Shown: piece by piece, positions 1 to 10,311 of the stretch
How positions within the stretch are numbered: the stretch's first letter is position 1
Layout of the letters: every line of letters begins with the position of its first letter
Source: Anaeramoeba ignava
Taxonomy: Eukaryota; Metamonada; Anaeramoebidae
DNA: 64,000 bases
Assembly (NCBI GenBank): GCA_028826165.1
Contig: JAPDFW010000143.1
Span: 1 to 64,000 of the forward strand
Direction: 5' to 3'
Made by a program: the position numbers and the translations under genes
The notes under the pieces: model-generated
The model's input: the letters and a program-made list of their open reading frames with translations, nothing else
Database searches by the model: none
What the model was told of the DNA's origin: nothing

Positions 1-1302
1 AGTGAAAAATTAAATGAAGAAGAAATTAAGATATTGAGAATGTGGGAAGATGATTTTAATGAATGTTGGATAATTTCATTAAGTCAAATCAATAATGATA
101 AAGTCAAGAATTCAATATAAATAATTTAAATAAACTTGAAAACAATCAAATTCCACAAATTATTGATAAAATTGAGCCAATAACAAGAAAAATCATTTAT
201 TAAAGAAATTCTTTCAAATCAAGAAAAAAAACTAAATATTGGATATTTAATTAAATATATTTCGAAAGAAAAAAGAAGATTAAAGAATGAAATACAAAAA
301 TTATTCAATCAAAATCAAAATCAAAATCAAAATCAAAATCAAAATCAAAATCAAAATGAAAATGAAAATGAAAATCAAAATCAAAATCAAAATCAAAATC
401 AAAATCAAAATCAAAATCAAAATCTAAATCAAAAATCAAAATCAAAATCAAATTGAAAATGAAATAAAAATATCTTTTCCATTTAAAACAGGATTAAATA
501 AACCATTTAGAAGAATGATTGATTCATCTTTTGAATTTAATTTGAAAAGAATAGAAGATTATATTAAATTTCATAATATAAAAGATAATTTTGATGAATT
601 AGAAAAAAAGATGAATGAAGTTTTTCAAACATTTATTGAAACTGAAAATATTTTAATTATTATCAATAATTTTCAATTTAAAGATAAAATCATTTTAAAT
701 ACTTCATTTCTTGATGAATCAAAAATGAAACAAAATTAATCTTTCACAAAGATACATGGAACAAAATAGTTAAAGAACTTTAGAAAATTTTGCTATTCCT
801 ATTTTCCAAAAATTTTATCAAAATATTATTCAATTTTGTTCCAATTTAAAAGATGAAAAATTAATTAAAGTTGATCAAACACTTATTGAATTTGCAAAAG
901 AAAACAAGATTCCAGTTGAATTAGAAAATATTAAATCAATTAAAAAACTTAAAATTCAACATTTAAGATTTATTCACAATGATATTTCACAACATTTTGA
1001 ATCAATTATTAATAAAATAGATAATCAATATAAAAATCAAATTCCAACAACTTTCTTAAATCAATTAGATTCCTTTTTGAAAAATTTCAATTACAAATTT
1101 GATATTAATTTTCCAAAATTTCTTTTCAAAAGAATTAATTCAAAAATTATTCTCCAGAACAAGAACTTTTTAAATAATTTAGTAAATATTGGAGATTTAT
1201 TGAATCTTAAAACAGAATCAGAAACTATTCGAAAACATTTTCCAAGGCACTTAACACTTAAAGTTTATCTTCTTTGTTTAGATAAACTGAAGAAAAATTA
1301 AT
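1..1302 (+). pseudogene. Broken unrecognised protein-coding gene (3' part)
   Basis: Coding sequence can be followed across this stretch only by changing frame several times: near 115-125, near 200, inside the repeat near 430, and near 740-780. The pieces read as one lysine/asparagine-rich, mostly helical protein. An Asn-Gln tract made of CAAAAT hexamers (about 305-440) separates an N-terminal piece (ending near KRRLKNEIQKLF) from a longer C-terminal piece (IEYIKFH-type helices, then LRFIHNDISQHFESI and KHFPRHLTLKVYLLCLDKL) that stops at 1300-1302. The 5' end lies outside the window. I do not recognise the family. Either the gene is decaying or the assembly carries several one-base indels; the number of breaks in 1.3 kb favours real decay. 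Confidence 0.5.
306..440 (+). repeat. In-frame AATCAA hexamer tract (Asn-Gln)
   Basis: About twenty tandem copies of the hexamer AATCAA, with a few AATGAA variants, encode an Asn-Gln(-Glu) tract in the broken gene. The unit slips by one A near 430 and this coincides with a change of reading frame. Confidence 0.85.
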
Positions 1303-1401
1303 CAAAATTTTTAAATTCAAAAATAAAATTGAATTGAATTAAATTTGAATTTATTTTCTTGTTAATTTTTTTTAAAAATATTTTTGTGTTTCCAATTCTT
1401 T

Positions 1402-4400
1402 TTAATCGATTATTAAATTAAATTGACTTAATTGATAAAAATCTTCTGTGTCATTTAATTCTTGAATAATTTTTTGTTAAATCTTTTTAAATTTAAATTT
1501 AAATTTAAATCAAATTCTCCAAAATAAAAGTAATGAATAAGTTGTTCAAGACTTCCTTTACTTTTCCCACTATAATCTTTTAACAGAATTTGAATCATCT
1601 TGAACATTCAAAAACATTTGTCTAAATAAATTTGATCTTAAAATTAAAATCAATTTATGAACTTTGATTTCTGAAGAATCATCACAAATAATTTTGAAAT
1701 CTTTTTTTCAATCTTTTCCAAATAAAGATTAACAAAATCTTTTTAATTCCTGATTCATCTTTTTGTTTTGGATCCAATTTTTATCAAATCCTAATTCTTG
1801 TGAAATGATTTGAATTTTCTTTTCATTTTGAATTTGGGAAAAATTATCTGAACTTGTTAAATATTCTTGAAATAATTTTTGAGAATCAGAATCATCAAAA
1901 TTAAATTGATTTGATTTCCAATAAAATGAAAAGAATGGATGTTTTGACTCAATTAAATTCCATTCATCTTTTTGAAATTGATTCAAATCAAGATTAGAAA
2001 TTGGATCAATCATTCCAGTATAAATAAAAATCAAGAAAGGAATAACTTGATTTTCAGGTTTTGATGAGAAAACTTCTTGAATTTTTGTTAAAATTGAATG
2101 ATCATTATCAAATCTCATCAATAAAATTAGTTTATGAACTTGGATATTTCCATCTAAATGATTTATTGTGAAATCACAAAATTCTTGTCTCAAAAATAGA
2201 TTAAATAAATCAATTTGCAAATTTTTGGAAAGAATTGGGAATTCAAATCTGAAAAATTCACTTTCAATAAATGGATAAGGTTTATTTTCTCTAATATATC
2301 CAATTGCAAAAATCTTGCATAATATCTTTTTCCTTAATTTGATTTGTGCTCAGTTCAGAAATTCCTGAATGTGATAATGATATATTATAAAGCAAATTAG
2401 AAGAGATAATACTGATAAATTTTGAATTCTTTGTGGATAAAATAACGAATCTATCAGTTTCCAAAGGAGTAATAACTGAAGGAAGACTCAGACAAATTGA
2501 ATTTTATCTCCAACAATTTTTCTATTCAAAATTTTGATTCCCACAAAAACTAGTTGGTTCAATTATGATTGGTGATTGACAAAGAATAATTTTAGAATAA
2601 GAATAAGAATAATATCCAATAATAAATTCTTCCTCGATCATTCCACCTCCAATTTGTATTTTGATTTCTACTTCTCCTTTTTTTTCACATTTCTCATTTT
2701 TGTAATAAACTTGAAAATATTTTGGTGCTTCTTTTTCTTTGGATTGAAGTTGTGATTTAAATAAAATTATTTGATCATTTTGATGAGGTTCATAATTATT
2801 TGATAATTCCCATGATACTTTTATTGTTTCTCCAATCTTTGTTTTTTCTGGAGATGATTTAATTATTCCTCCTTCTAATGGAAGAACTTTAATTTCTTCA
2901 CTTTTTGCAAAAGGTTTATATTTGTATTCACTTGGATAATATCTAAATTCAAATATTTGATTTTCTTCTGTAATATAATTTCCAATATCAAATGTTAATT
3001 TTCCCTTTTTTTTATGCATTGGAATATTCTGATAAGTTAAACCAGGAGTAGTTGTAGAATCTTTCAAAAATAAAGCAATACGACCGAAATAATTTGTTTG
3101 ATGATATTCAGGTATCTCCCATTCAACATCAATTAATTCTCCAAATTTAATTTCATTTTTGGAAACTGATAATTTGAAATCTTTTCTATTAATCTCTTTC
3201 ACTTTAATTTCTTCACTTTTCATTAATGATATTCTTCCATAAAATTTAATATATCTAAATTCAAATATTTGATTCTCATCTTTAATATATTCATTAATAT
3301 CAAATGTAAATTTCCCTTTTCTTGCTAAATTTGAATTATCTTTAATAATTAAAGAATTATAATCAATTCGAGGATATTTCAAAAATAAAACAATCCGATC
3401 TCCATGAATTGGCTGATAATATTCAGGTAATTCCCATTCAACATCAATTGATTCTCCAAATTTAATTTCATTTTTGGAAACTAATAATTTGAAATCTTTT
3501 TTATTAACTTCTTTCACTTTAATTTCTTCACTTTTTGCTATTGGATTTTTTTGATCTTTTGGATAATATCTAATTTCAAATATTTGATTTTCTTCTGTAA
3601 TATAATTTCCAATATCAAGTGTAAATATTCCTTTTTTTGCTAAATTTGAAGTAAATTTCCTAAATAAAGAATTATTGATTGGAGAATCTTTCAAAAATAA
3701 ACCAATCCAATCTTGTTCATTTGAATGATAATATTCAGGAAATTCCCATTCAACATTAATTGATTCTCCAAATTTAATTTCATTTTTGGAAACTAATAAT
3801 TTGAAATTTTTTTTATCAAATTCTTTCACTTTAATTTCTTCACTTTTTGCTATTGGGTTTTTTTGATCTTTTTGGATAATATCTAAATTCAAATATTTGA
3901 TTTTCTTCTGTAATATAATTTCCAATATCAAATCTTAATATTCCTTTTTGTTAAATTTAAAGTAGCTTTGCCAACTAAAGAATTATTGATTGGAGAATCT
4001 TTCAAAAATAAACCAATCCAATCTCGTTCATTTGATTGATAATATTCAGGAAATTCCCATTTAACATCAATTGATTCTCCATATTTAATTTCATTTTTGG
4101 AAACTAATAATTTGAAGATTTTAAATTCATCAACTCCAAAAATGAGAAGAAGTAAACAATACTTTTTTTCGTTTGAAGTTTTGAGATGAGAAATGTATTT
4201 AACAATAAATAATTGGGCTTCATTTTCATTTGTATTTTCCTTTTTCAAATCATCATCCAATTTGAATTCAATCATTCCAATTCTTGAAACTCTATCATTA
4301 TGTTTTTCTATCAAAGGTTTTTGTGATAAATCATTTAAATTTGAATGAGGATCATAATAAAAAGTGAAATTGAATCTGAAATGTTTGGTTTGTATTCATC

Positions 4401-5442
4401 AGGTAATTTGAATTGAATTTGAATTGGTAAAACCAAATGTAGGTCTTTTTGCTATAATTTCAATTCCATTATTTTCCAAGAATTGGATTTGGAATGGTTT
4501 GCTGACACATTGACTTTTATCATCACATGAAAAAAATCTAAATTGTAAATTGTCAAGAAAATTAATTGTTTGATAATCTTTTGTTTGGAAAATAATTGAA
4601 TCTTTTCTATTTGTTTGATAAATATATTTTAATTCAATATATTGTGAACTTATTGAGTTTTCATAAAATAATCCAATCCGACTTTTTTCAGATATCTCAA
4701 AATCTTCAGGAAACTCCCATGAAACTTCAATGGATTCTCCAAATAAAAACTTGTCTTTAGAGAGAATAAGATGATTTTCTGGAATTTTGGATTTAATAAT
4801 AAAAGGTTCACTTTCTGCTATTTTGTCTTCATTAACTGCAATGTATCTAATTACAAATTCTTCATTAGTTTCATTTCTCATGCAAGATCCAGTATTAAAA
4901 GTTGCTGTTCCATTCATTGTTGCATTGTAATTAGCCACATAATCTAAATAAGAACTATAAAATGGATCATCTTTGGGAAATAAGCAAATCAAATCCCAAC
5001 GTCTTAAAGAATATCCATCACAACCATCATCTCCATTGGGTATAAAATTAACAGGTAATTTCCAAGTTGTTTTAATTTCTTTTTCATTAATTTCATCAAT
5101 AGTAATTATTTTTTCAAAAGGAATAATTTCAAAAACTTCAGAAACAAGAATTGATTTGGATTTATTTTCAGGTAAATATCTAATTTGTAATTTGTTCTTC
5201 CATATTTCCACATAATTGACATTAAGAAATGTTGTTCCTTCTAATTGAGAATTTGAATTGTTTTTATAAGTAAAGTAAATTTCATTTTTTTCTTTTGTAG
5301 CATCAAAAAGTGCAATTTTATCATTTGATTTTGGTTGAAATTGTTCAGGAAGTTTCCATTCAACAATAATTTCATTTTGATTTGTTAATTTAACTTTTTT
5401 GTTTTCATAATTTTTAACTTGAATAAAATATTTTTGTTCCAT
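1402..5442 (-). pseudogene. Broken gene: nine Ig-like beta-sandwich repeats followed by two BTB domains
   Basis: Starting at the ATG at 5442, nine modules of about 100-110 residues can be traced, each with the pattern SKxEIxFGESIxVxWExPExY, then D/RIGLFLKDS and ExQIFEFRYY. They look like Ig/SKICH-type beta sandwiches (inference from pattern). Four modules (about 2900-4150) are nearly identical and must be recent duplications. Downstream come a BTB domain (about 1800-2220, HKLILLMR) and a second BTB (about 1500-1720, VHKLILILRSNLFRQMF) whose end matches the C-terminus of the neighbouring RCC1-BTB-BTB protein. The frame is broken near 4330-4400, 3940, 3870, 2520, 2300 and 1730, plus near 1590 and 1480. 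At 3870 a T5 run replaces the T4 seen in the parallel repeat copy. Pseudogene or repeatedly miscalled homopolymers; I favour decay. Confidence 0.6.
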
Positions 5443-5500
5443 TTTGAAATGAAAAAAATGAAAATTAATTTTTGCTTTTTTTATTTTAATTTTTGATTTT
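5443..5500 (-). promoter_or_regulatory. Upstream tract with CATTTTTTTCATTT and a GCAAAAATT motif
   Basis: Read on the minus strand, the bases before the ATG at 5442 are AAAAAAGCAAAAATTAATTT followed by TCATTTTTTTCATTT. The same roughly 34-base string occurs at 7303-7345 before the RCC1-BTB gene. Conservation of a non-coding string next to two adjacent starts suggests a core promoter element or a shared duplication. Confidence 0.45.
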
Positions 5501-5541
5501 AATTATGAAATTTAATTTAAATTTTAATTTTAATTTTAATT

Positions 5542-7302
5542 TTAATTTTGATTATTAAATTTGTTAATTAATAAATCAAATAAATTTGGATTTGTTTGAT
5601 TTAATTGAAAATAATCAATTCCAATTTGAATTTCATCAATAATTTCTTCTGTAATTTGGATTTCTTTTTTAATTTGATTTGAATAAATCCAATATTCAAA
5701 TATTTGAAATGATTTATTACTTAATTCACTATAATCTTTAACTTTATTAGAAGTATCATTTGTTACAGATAAAAACATTCCTCGATATAATTCACTTCTC
5801 ATTATTAATATCAATTTAGGAAATTTATATTGTTTTTCTTTTCTTTCAATTATAAAATCTTTTTCATTTTCATTTAAATAAATTGTTTTAATTGTTTCTT
5901 CAATTTTTTCATTTGAATTTATAATTTCTTTAATTTCAGAATATAATTTTGGATTTATTATTCTATTTGAATAAATCATTTCAAATATTTGATTTGATTC
6001 TTTAATTGATTTTTTTGAAATAATTTCTTGAAGTTTTTCAATTTGATTTTGATTTTGATTTAATCTATATTTCAATATTAATTTATGAGCTTCAATTATT
6101 TCTCCATTTTTGGTTTTAAATGAAATATTACAAAATTCTTTTCTTTGAAATAATTTTATCAAATCTTCTTCAAGATTGGAAAAAGAAAGAGCAGAATAAT
6201 AAAGAAATGAATTTAAATATCCACAAGAAAGATGATAATTGAAAATATTTTCATTAAATCTTAATTTAGGAAGTTCAATTTGAATTGGAATTAATTGATT
6301 TATTGTATCTCCAGTTCCTAATTGGCCAAATTCATTATTTCCAAATCCAATTAATTTTGGATTGGAAGTTAAAATCAAAGTATGCACATGTCCAACAGAA
6401 AAATCAAGAATATAATCATCATTTTCAAATAAAGATGATTTAATTTCAGTAAATTCATAAGTAAATTGATTTTTGCCAAGTCCATTAAATTGATAATTTC
6501 CACATAAATAAAGTTTTCTTTTTGGATTTTCATTTTCAATCAACATTATTGAATGAGTATATCCACATTGAATATCAATTATTTTGCCTTTTGGAATATT
6601 TTGGATTTTGGTTAATTTATCAATTTTTTCTTCTTCTTTTTTTGATTCTCCTAATCCAAGTTGACCAGAATTATTCCAACCGCATCCAAATAATTCTTGA
6701 TTTGAATTTAAAAGAAAAACATGATTTGAAGAATTTCCTGAAAATATTTTAGAAACATTTTTCATCATTAAAATTGGCTTTTCTGTTTTTGGAAGTGTTT
6801 TAGAATCAAAACCAAGTTGATCATATTCATTTGAACCAATTCCATAAACTATATGATTTGAAGTTAATAAGTAAATTGAATTAGCTCCAGAAACAATATC
6901 TTGAATTATTCTATCATTTGTATCTTCAATTAATGATGAAATATTGATAAATTCTTTTGTATTATTTGGATTGATATTTCTTCCTTTTGCAAATATATTT
7001 CCTTCTATTGTTAAAATAGCTTCATTTCCATAACCAACAGTTACTTTTTGAATATTTTCTTCAATTTGGATTTTTTGAGGATTTTGTTTTGAATCTTCTT
7101 CATCTAAATATTCTATTGCTTTTCCATTTTTAAAAAGGAAAATTATTTCAAAATATCCTGTTGAAATTTGTTTAATTTGTTTTTCATTTTCATTTTCATT
7201 TTCATTTTCAAATTTAATTTGAATTGGTTTTGTTATTTTATATGGTTTATTTTTAAAAAATTTTGGATATTTATTTTTACCAAAAAATAAAATTTCATTC
7301 AT
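5542..7302 (-). CDS. RCC1-repeat protein with tandem BTB domains
   Basis: A single uninterrupted frame of 586 residues. Residues about 40-360 carry RCC1-type blades, seen as repeated GxGxNxxGQLGxG signatures (VYGIGSNEYDQLGF, LFGCGWNNSGQLGLG, LIGFGNNEFGQLGTGD) and His-containing strands before each blade (GYTHSIML, GHVHTLIL). Residues about 375-470 form a BTB/POZ fold (FCNISFKTKNGEIIEAHKLI) and about 480-580 a second BTB (KFPKLILIMRSELYRGMF). RCC1-BTB proteins are usually adaptors for cullin-3 ubiquitin ligases; a guanine-exchange role is not implied by the blades alone. The ATG at 7302 is preceded by the usual T-rich CAT tract. The BTB pair is paralogous to that of the broken gene just downstream, so the two genes differ mainly in their N-terminal modules. 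Confidence 0.88.
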   Translation of the reverse strand: MNEILFFGKNKYPKFFKNKPYKITKPIQIKFENENENENEKQIKQISTGYFEIIFLFKNGKAIEYLDEEDSKQNPQKIQIEENIQKVTVGYGNEAILTIEGNIFAKGRNINPNNTKEFINISSLIEDTNDRIIQDIVSGANSIYLLTSNHIVYGIGSNEYDQLGFDSKTLPKTEKPILMMKNVSKIFSGNSSNHVFLLNSNQELFGCGWNNSGQLGLGESKKEEEKIDKLTKIQNIPKGKIIDIQCGYTHSIMLIENENPKRKLYLCGNYQFNGLGKNQFTYEFTEIKSSLFENDDYILDFSVGHVHTLILTSNPKLIGFGNNEFGQLGTGDTINQLIPIQIELPKLRFNENIFNYHLSCGYLNSFLYYSALSFSNLEEDLIKLFQRKEFCNISFKTKNGEIIEAHKLILKYRLNQNQNQIEKLQEIISKKSIKESNQIFEMIYSNRIINPKLYSEIKEIINSNEKIEETIKTIYLNENEKDFIIERKEKQYKFPKLILIMRSELYRGMFLSVTNDTSNKVKDYSELSNKSFQIFEYWIYSNQIKKEIQITEEIIDEIQIGIDYFQLNQTNPNLFDLLINKFNNQN

Positions 7303-7350
7303 TTTTGAAATGAAAAAAATGAAAATTAATTTTTGCTTTTTTAATTTTAA
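7303..7350 (-). promoter_or_regulatory. Short upstream region between two minus-strand genes
   Basis: Only 51 bases separate the actin-like stop codon (7354) from the start of the RCC1-BTB gene. On the minus strand they hold AAAAAAGCAAAAATTAATTT and TCATTTTTTTCATTT, the same elements found before 5442. Terminator and promoter functions must be packed into this gap or overlap the actin-like gene. Confidence 0.45.
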
Positions 7351-7353
7351 TTT

Positions 7354-8496
7354 TCAAAAATATGTTCGATGAATAATTGTTGGTCCAATTTCATTATATT
7401 CATACAATGAAATACATCGGTCTTGAAAAGTATAAAATGAAGCCAACATTGATCCACCAATCCAAGATGAATATTTTCTTTCTTCAGGTGCAATAATTTT
7501 AACTTTCATTCCATTTTTTTCTGATAATTTAGACATTTCTTTTTTGAATCTTTGTTTGATTCCAGGAAACATTGAAGTTCCTCCAGATAAAATAATATTA
7601 GAAAATAAATCTTTTTGAATATCCTCATCACATTTCATAATTGAATCATAAATCATTTCATGAATTCCTTTTTCCTCTATTCCAATCAAAGAAGGTTGAA
7701 ATAATGCTTCTGAACATCTGAATCTTTCTTTTCCAATTTTGATAATTCGACCATCAAATATTTCATAATCTTTTTGAATTAATTTTTCTTCTTGATTAAT
7801 TTCTTTATCAAAATCCAAAGCAACATATCCAAATTTTTCTTTAATATCTTTAATAATTGCAATTTCAGCAGTTGTAGTCAAAGAATATCCTTTTTCTGTT
7901 AGCATTTGCAATAAATAATCATTTAAATTTTTTCCTCCCAAATTTAATTTATTGATTGAATTTAATAAAACAGAGCTTTCATAAACAGGAACAACTTGAA
8001 TAAAACCACCTCCCATTTCAACAACAATTCCTATTGATCTTCTTGTTGATATTAATGATAAAACAGATTGATTTTCAAGATCGAAAAAAGGAGTACTAAA
8101 TGTTTCAAACATGATTTGAGTAATTTTCTCTTTATGTATTTTTGAATTGAAAACACTATCCATTAATAAAGCAGGATGTTCTTCAGGAGCAACTCTTAAT
8201 TCATTATAAAAACAATGATGCCATATTTTTTCCATATCATCCCAATTTATTACTGTTCCATTTTCAATTGGATATTTCATTCTTAATATTCCCCTTTTTG
8301 CAATTGCTTCATCTCCAATATACGCATCTTTTTGTCCCATTCCTACCATTACTCCCATATATGCTGGTCTTCCAACTATTGATGGAATAATTGATCTTGG
8401 TTTTTCATCTCCTGCAAATCCTGATTTTGAATAAGTTGTTCCATTATCAAATATTACAATTAGATTTTCTTCCAATGTATAATCACCAAAAATCAT
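7354..8496 (-). CDS. Divergent actin / actin-related protein
   Basis: An intronless frame of 380 residues, about the length of conventional actin (375), aligned end to end: [18 protein letters not shown] (phosphate loop 1), [81 protein letters not shown] and the C-terminal IIHRTYF. Several nucleotide-site positions differ. In canonical numbering Ser14 is Thr, Gly15 is Thr, Asp154 is Glu, Asp157 is Gly and His161 is Gln, while Asp11, Lys18 and Gln137 remain. The substituted residues coordinate phosphates and catalytic water in actin, so ATP hydrolysis is probably slow or absent (inference). The match along the whole length is closer to actin than to the insert-bearing Arps. The protein may still copolymerise or have a regulatory role. 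Confidence 0.88.
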   Translation of the reverse strand: MIFGDYTLEENLIVIFDNGTTYSKSGFAGDEKPRSIIPSIVGRPAYMGVMVGMGQKDAYIGDEAIAKRGILRMKYPIENGTVINWDDMEKIWHHCFYNELRVAPEEHPALLMDSVFNSKIHKEKITQIMFETFSTPFFDLENQSVLSLISTRRSIGIVVEMGGGFIQVVPVYESSVLLNSINKLNLGGKNLNDYLLQMLTEKGYSLTTTAEIAIIKDIKEKFGYVALDFDKEINQEEKLIQKDYEIFDGRIIKIGKERFRCSEALFQPSLIGIEEKGIHEMIYDSIMKCDEDIQKDLFSNIILSGGTSMFPGIKQRFKKEMSKLSEKNGMKVKIIAPEERKYSSWIGGSMLASFYTFQDRCISLYEYNEIGPTIIHRTYF

Positions 8497-8604
8497 TTGT
8501 TTTTAAATTAAATTAAACAAAAATTTGTTTTGCTTTTCTTAATTTTGAAGAAATAAAAAAAATGAAAAAAAAAATTTGGAAAGAAATAAAAAAAGTTTTG
8601 TTGA

Positions 8605-10054
8605 TTAAATGAAAAAAGTTTCAAGTTCATAAACCTGCCATTTATCAAAAGAACCAGCTAAATAGTTTTTGGATTCATTTGTTCCGAATTTCATTCCAAA
8701 AGGAAGATTGTAGCTTCTTCCAAAAGATAATCTTCCAGGTTGTAAATCGGAATTTAAATCAATATCTCCATAACCTTCACCTCCAAAAACGGGGCCATAA
8801 TTTAAATTGTAATAAATGGCATGTTTTTCCTCGTTTCTTTTGATGGAAAACTTTTCTGGTTTGCGCGAGAGTTTTGGTAATCTCTTAAGGAAAAAATAAA
8901 TGCATTTGAATCTTTAATATATCTATCGCTTCCTTTCTTAAATCCAACTTTTGTAAATCCTCCAAAGATAAAATTAGCTGTTGTTTGAATAATAACTAAT
9001 GTTTTTCCTTTATTATCACACATATCATGCCATTTTTTACAATAGAATCCATCTCTTCTTGCTGAAAATCCCAAATTCATTTTGGAAAAGAATTCATTAT
9101 CATTTATCCATTCTTTTAATCTGTTGAAATATTCTTTTGTTTGAACGATTGATGATTGCAATCCAATTCTTGATTTGAAAATGAATGAATTTTGGTTTTG
9201 AATCAGCTCTCTTAATTTCATTTCATTTCCTTGATTGTTTCTGAGTGTTTCAAATTGGAGTAATGTTTGTGAAATTTGATTTGGAATTAAATTTTCGATC
9301 AAAGTTCCTTCAAGTTCTTTTGGTGAAAAATCAATAAATCTGATTTTATCAATCACATTTGAAATTTGATTCTGAATTTGTTCCTTTTCTTGCTTATCAA
9401 GTCTCTGGTTATCTTTTTGTTGGTTAATATTGAGTTTATGCTTTCCCCATTTTATTAGTGCTTGGAAAATTTCAAACTCATTTGTTATAATTTGATCATT
9501 TACTAAAATTGAATTTAAATGATTTTCTTCAAGTTGAAGGAAAAAAGGGGTTTTGATTAATATATATCAAAATTTTCCAAAATAAATTGATAAGATGAGT
9601 CCATTAATTGATTAAAATTCATTGATTCAGATAGCTTTAGAATATCAACAATAGACTCAATTCGGAAATTGCTTTTAATAAAATCTGAAGAAATCTCAAT
9701 TAATTCATCAATTAAATATTTCGAAGAAAAAAACAAAATTTCAATTGCATTTTGTAATTCAAGTTCAATTTTTCCTGAATAAAAATAATTCAAAATTGAA
9801 AATAGAGTTTGACTTGAAATATCTTTTAAGATCATTTGTTTTTCTTGTGAATCTTTCATTTCAGAATTAAAAAGTGATTTAAAATATTGACTTCTTGTTG
9901 AAAGAATTGATTTATGAGTTTTAAATGAAATTGGATTTGTTTCTTGATTGAATTGGCAAATAATTTCAAAATCATAATAGTTTTCGTCTTTTTGATTTTG
10001 GAATAAATTTTGTAAATCATTTGAAAGTTTTTCTAAATTTGAATAATTTTGCAT
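8605..10054 (-). CDS. BTB-BACK-TLDc domain protein (two frame breaks)
   Basis: The start is taken at the ATG at 10054 (MQNYSNLEKL); the frame is open further upstream, but that part is the T-rich leader. Residues about 10-120 are a BTB/POZ fold (YYDFEIICQF, SFKTHKSILSTRSQYFKSLF), followed by a BACK region (FLQLEENHLNSILVND, FEIFQALIKWGKHKL). The C-terminal half is a TLDc domain: FKSRIGLQSS, FSARRDGFYCKKWHDMCDNK, FIFGGFTKVGF, FIFSLRDY, then in another frame KFSIKRNEEKHAIYYN, YGPVFGGEGYGDIDL and SYNLPFGMKFG. The frame must change near 9557 (a TATATATTAA stretch) and near 8860 for the domains to be complete. Both sides are well conserved, so single-base assembly errors are likely. TLDc proteins are linked to V-ATPase regulation and oxidative-stress resistance; BTB-TLDc fusions are probable cullin-3 adaptors. 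Confidence 0.75.
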
Positions 10055-10311
10055 TTTTATTAAGATAAAAAATGAAAAATGAAAAATCAAAAATTTTAAA
10101 AACAAAAATAATTTTAATCGTTTTTAATTCTTATATACTTATTTTTCAATCCTCTTTTAATTTTAAGGTTATTTTTGATTGAAGGAATATTTTTCATTTC
10201 TTATAATTTTAATTTTTTTTTAAAATTTTTTTTTTGTTTTTATTTTTTCATTTTTTCATTTTAAATCATTCCAAATTTTCCGTTTTTATTTTTATTCTAT
10301 TAATTTAAAAA
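10055..10311. promoter_or_regulatory. Divergent intergenic region between the BTB-TLDc and DUF445 genes
   Basis: The 257-base gap serves two divergent genes. Next to the minus-strand gene (about 10063-10090) are ATGAAAAATGAAAAAT units, which read TTTTTCAT on the coding strand. Next to the plus-strand gene (about 10240-10265) are TTTTTTCAT units in forward orientation. No other signal is visible. Confidence 0.4.
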
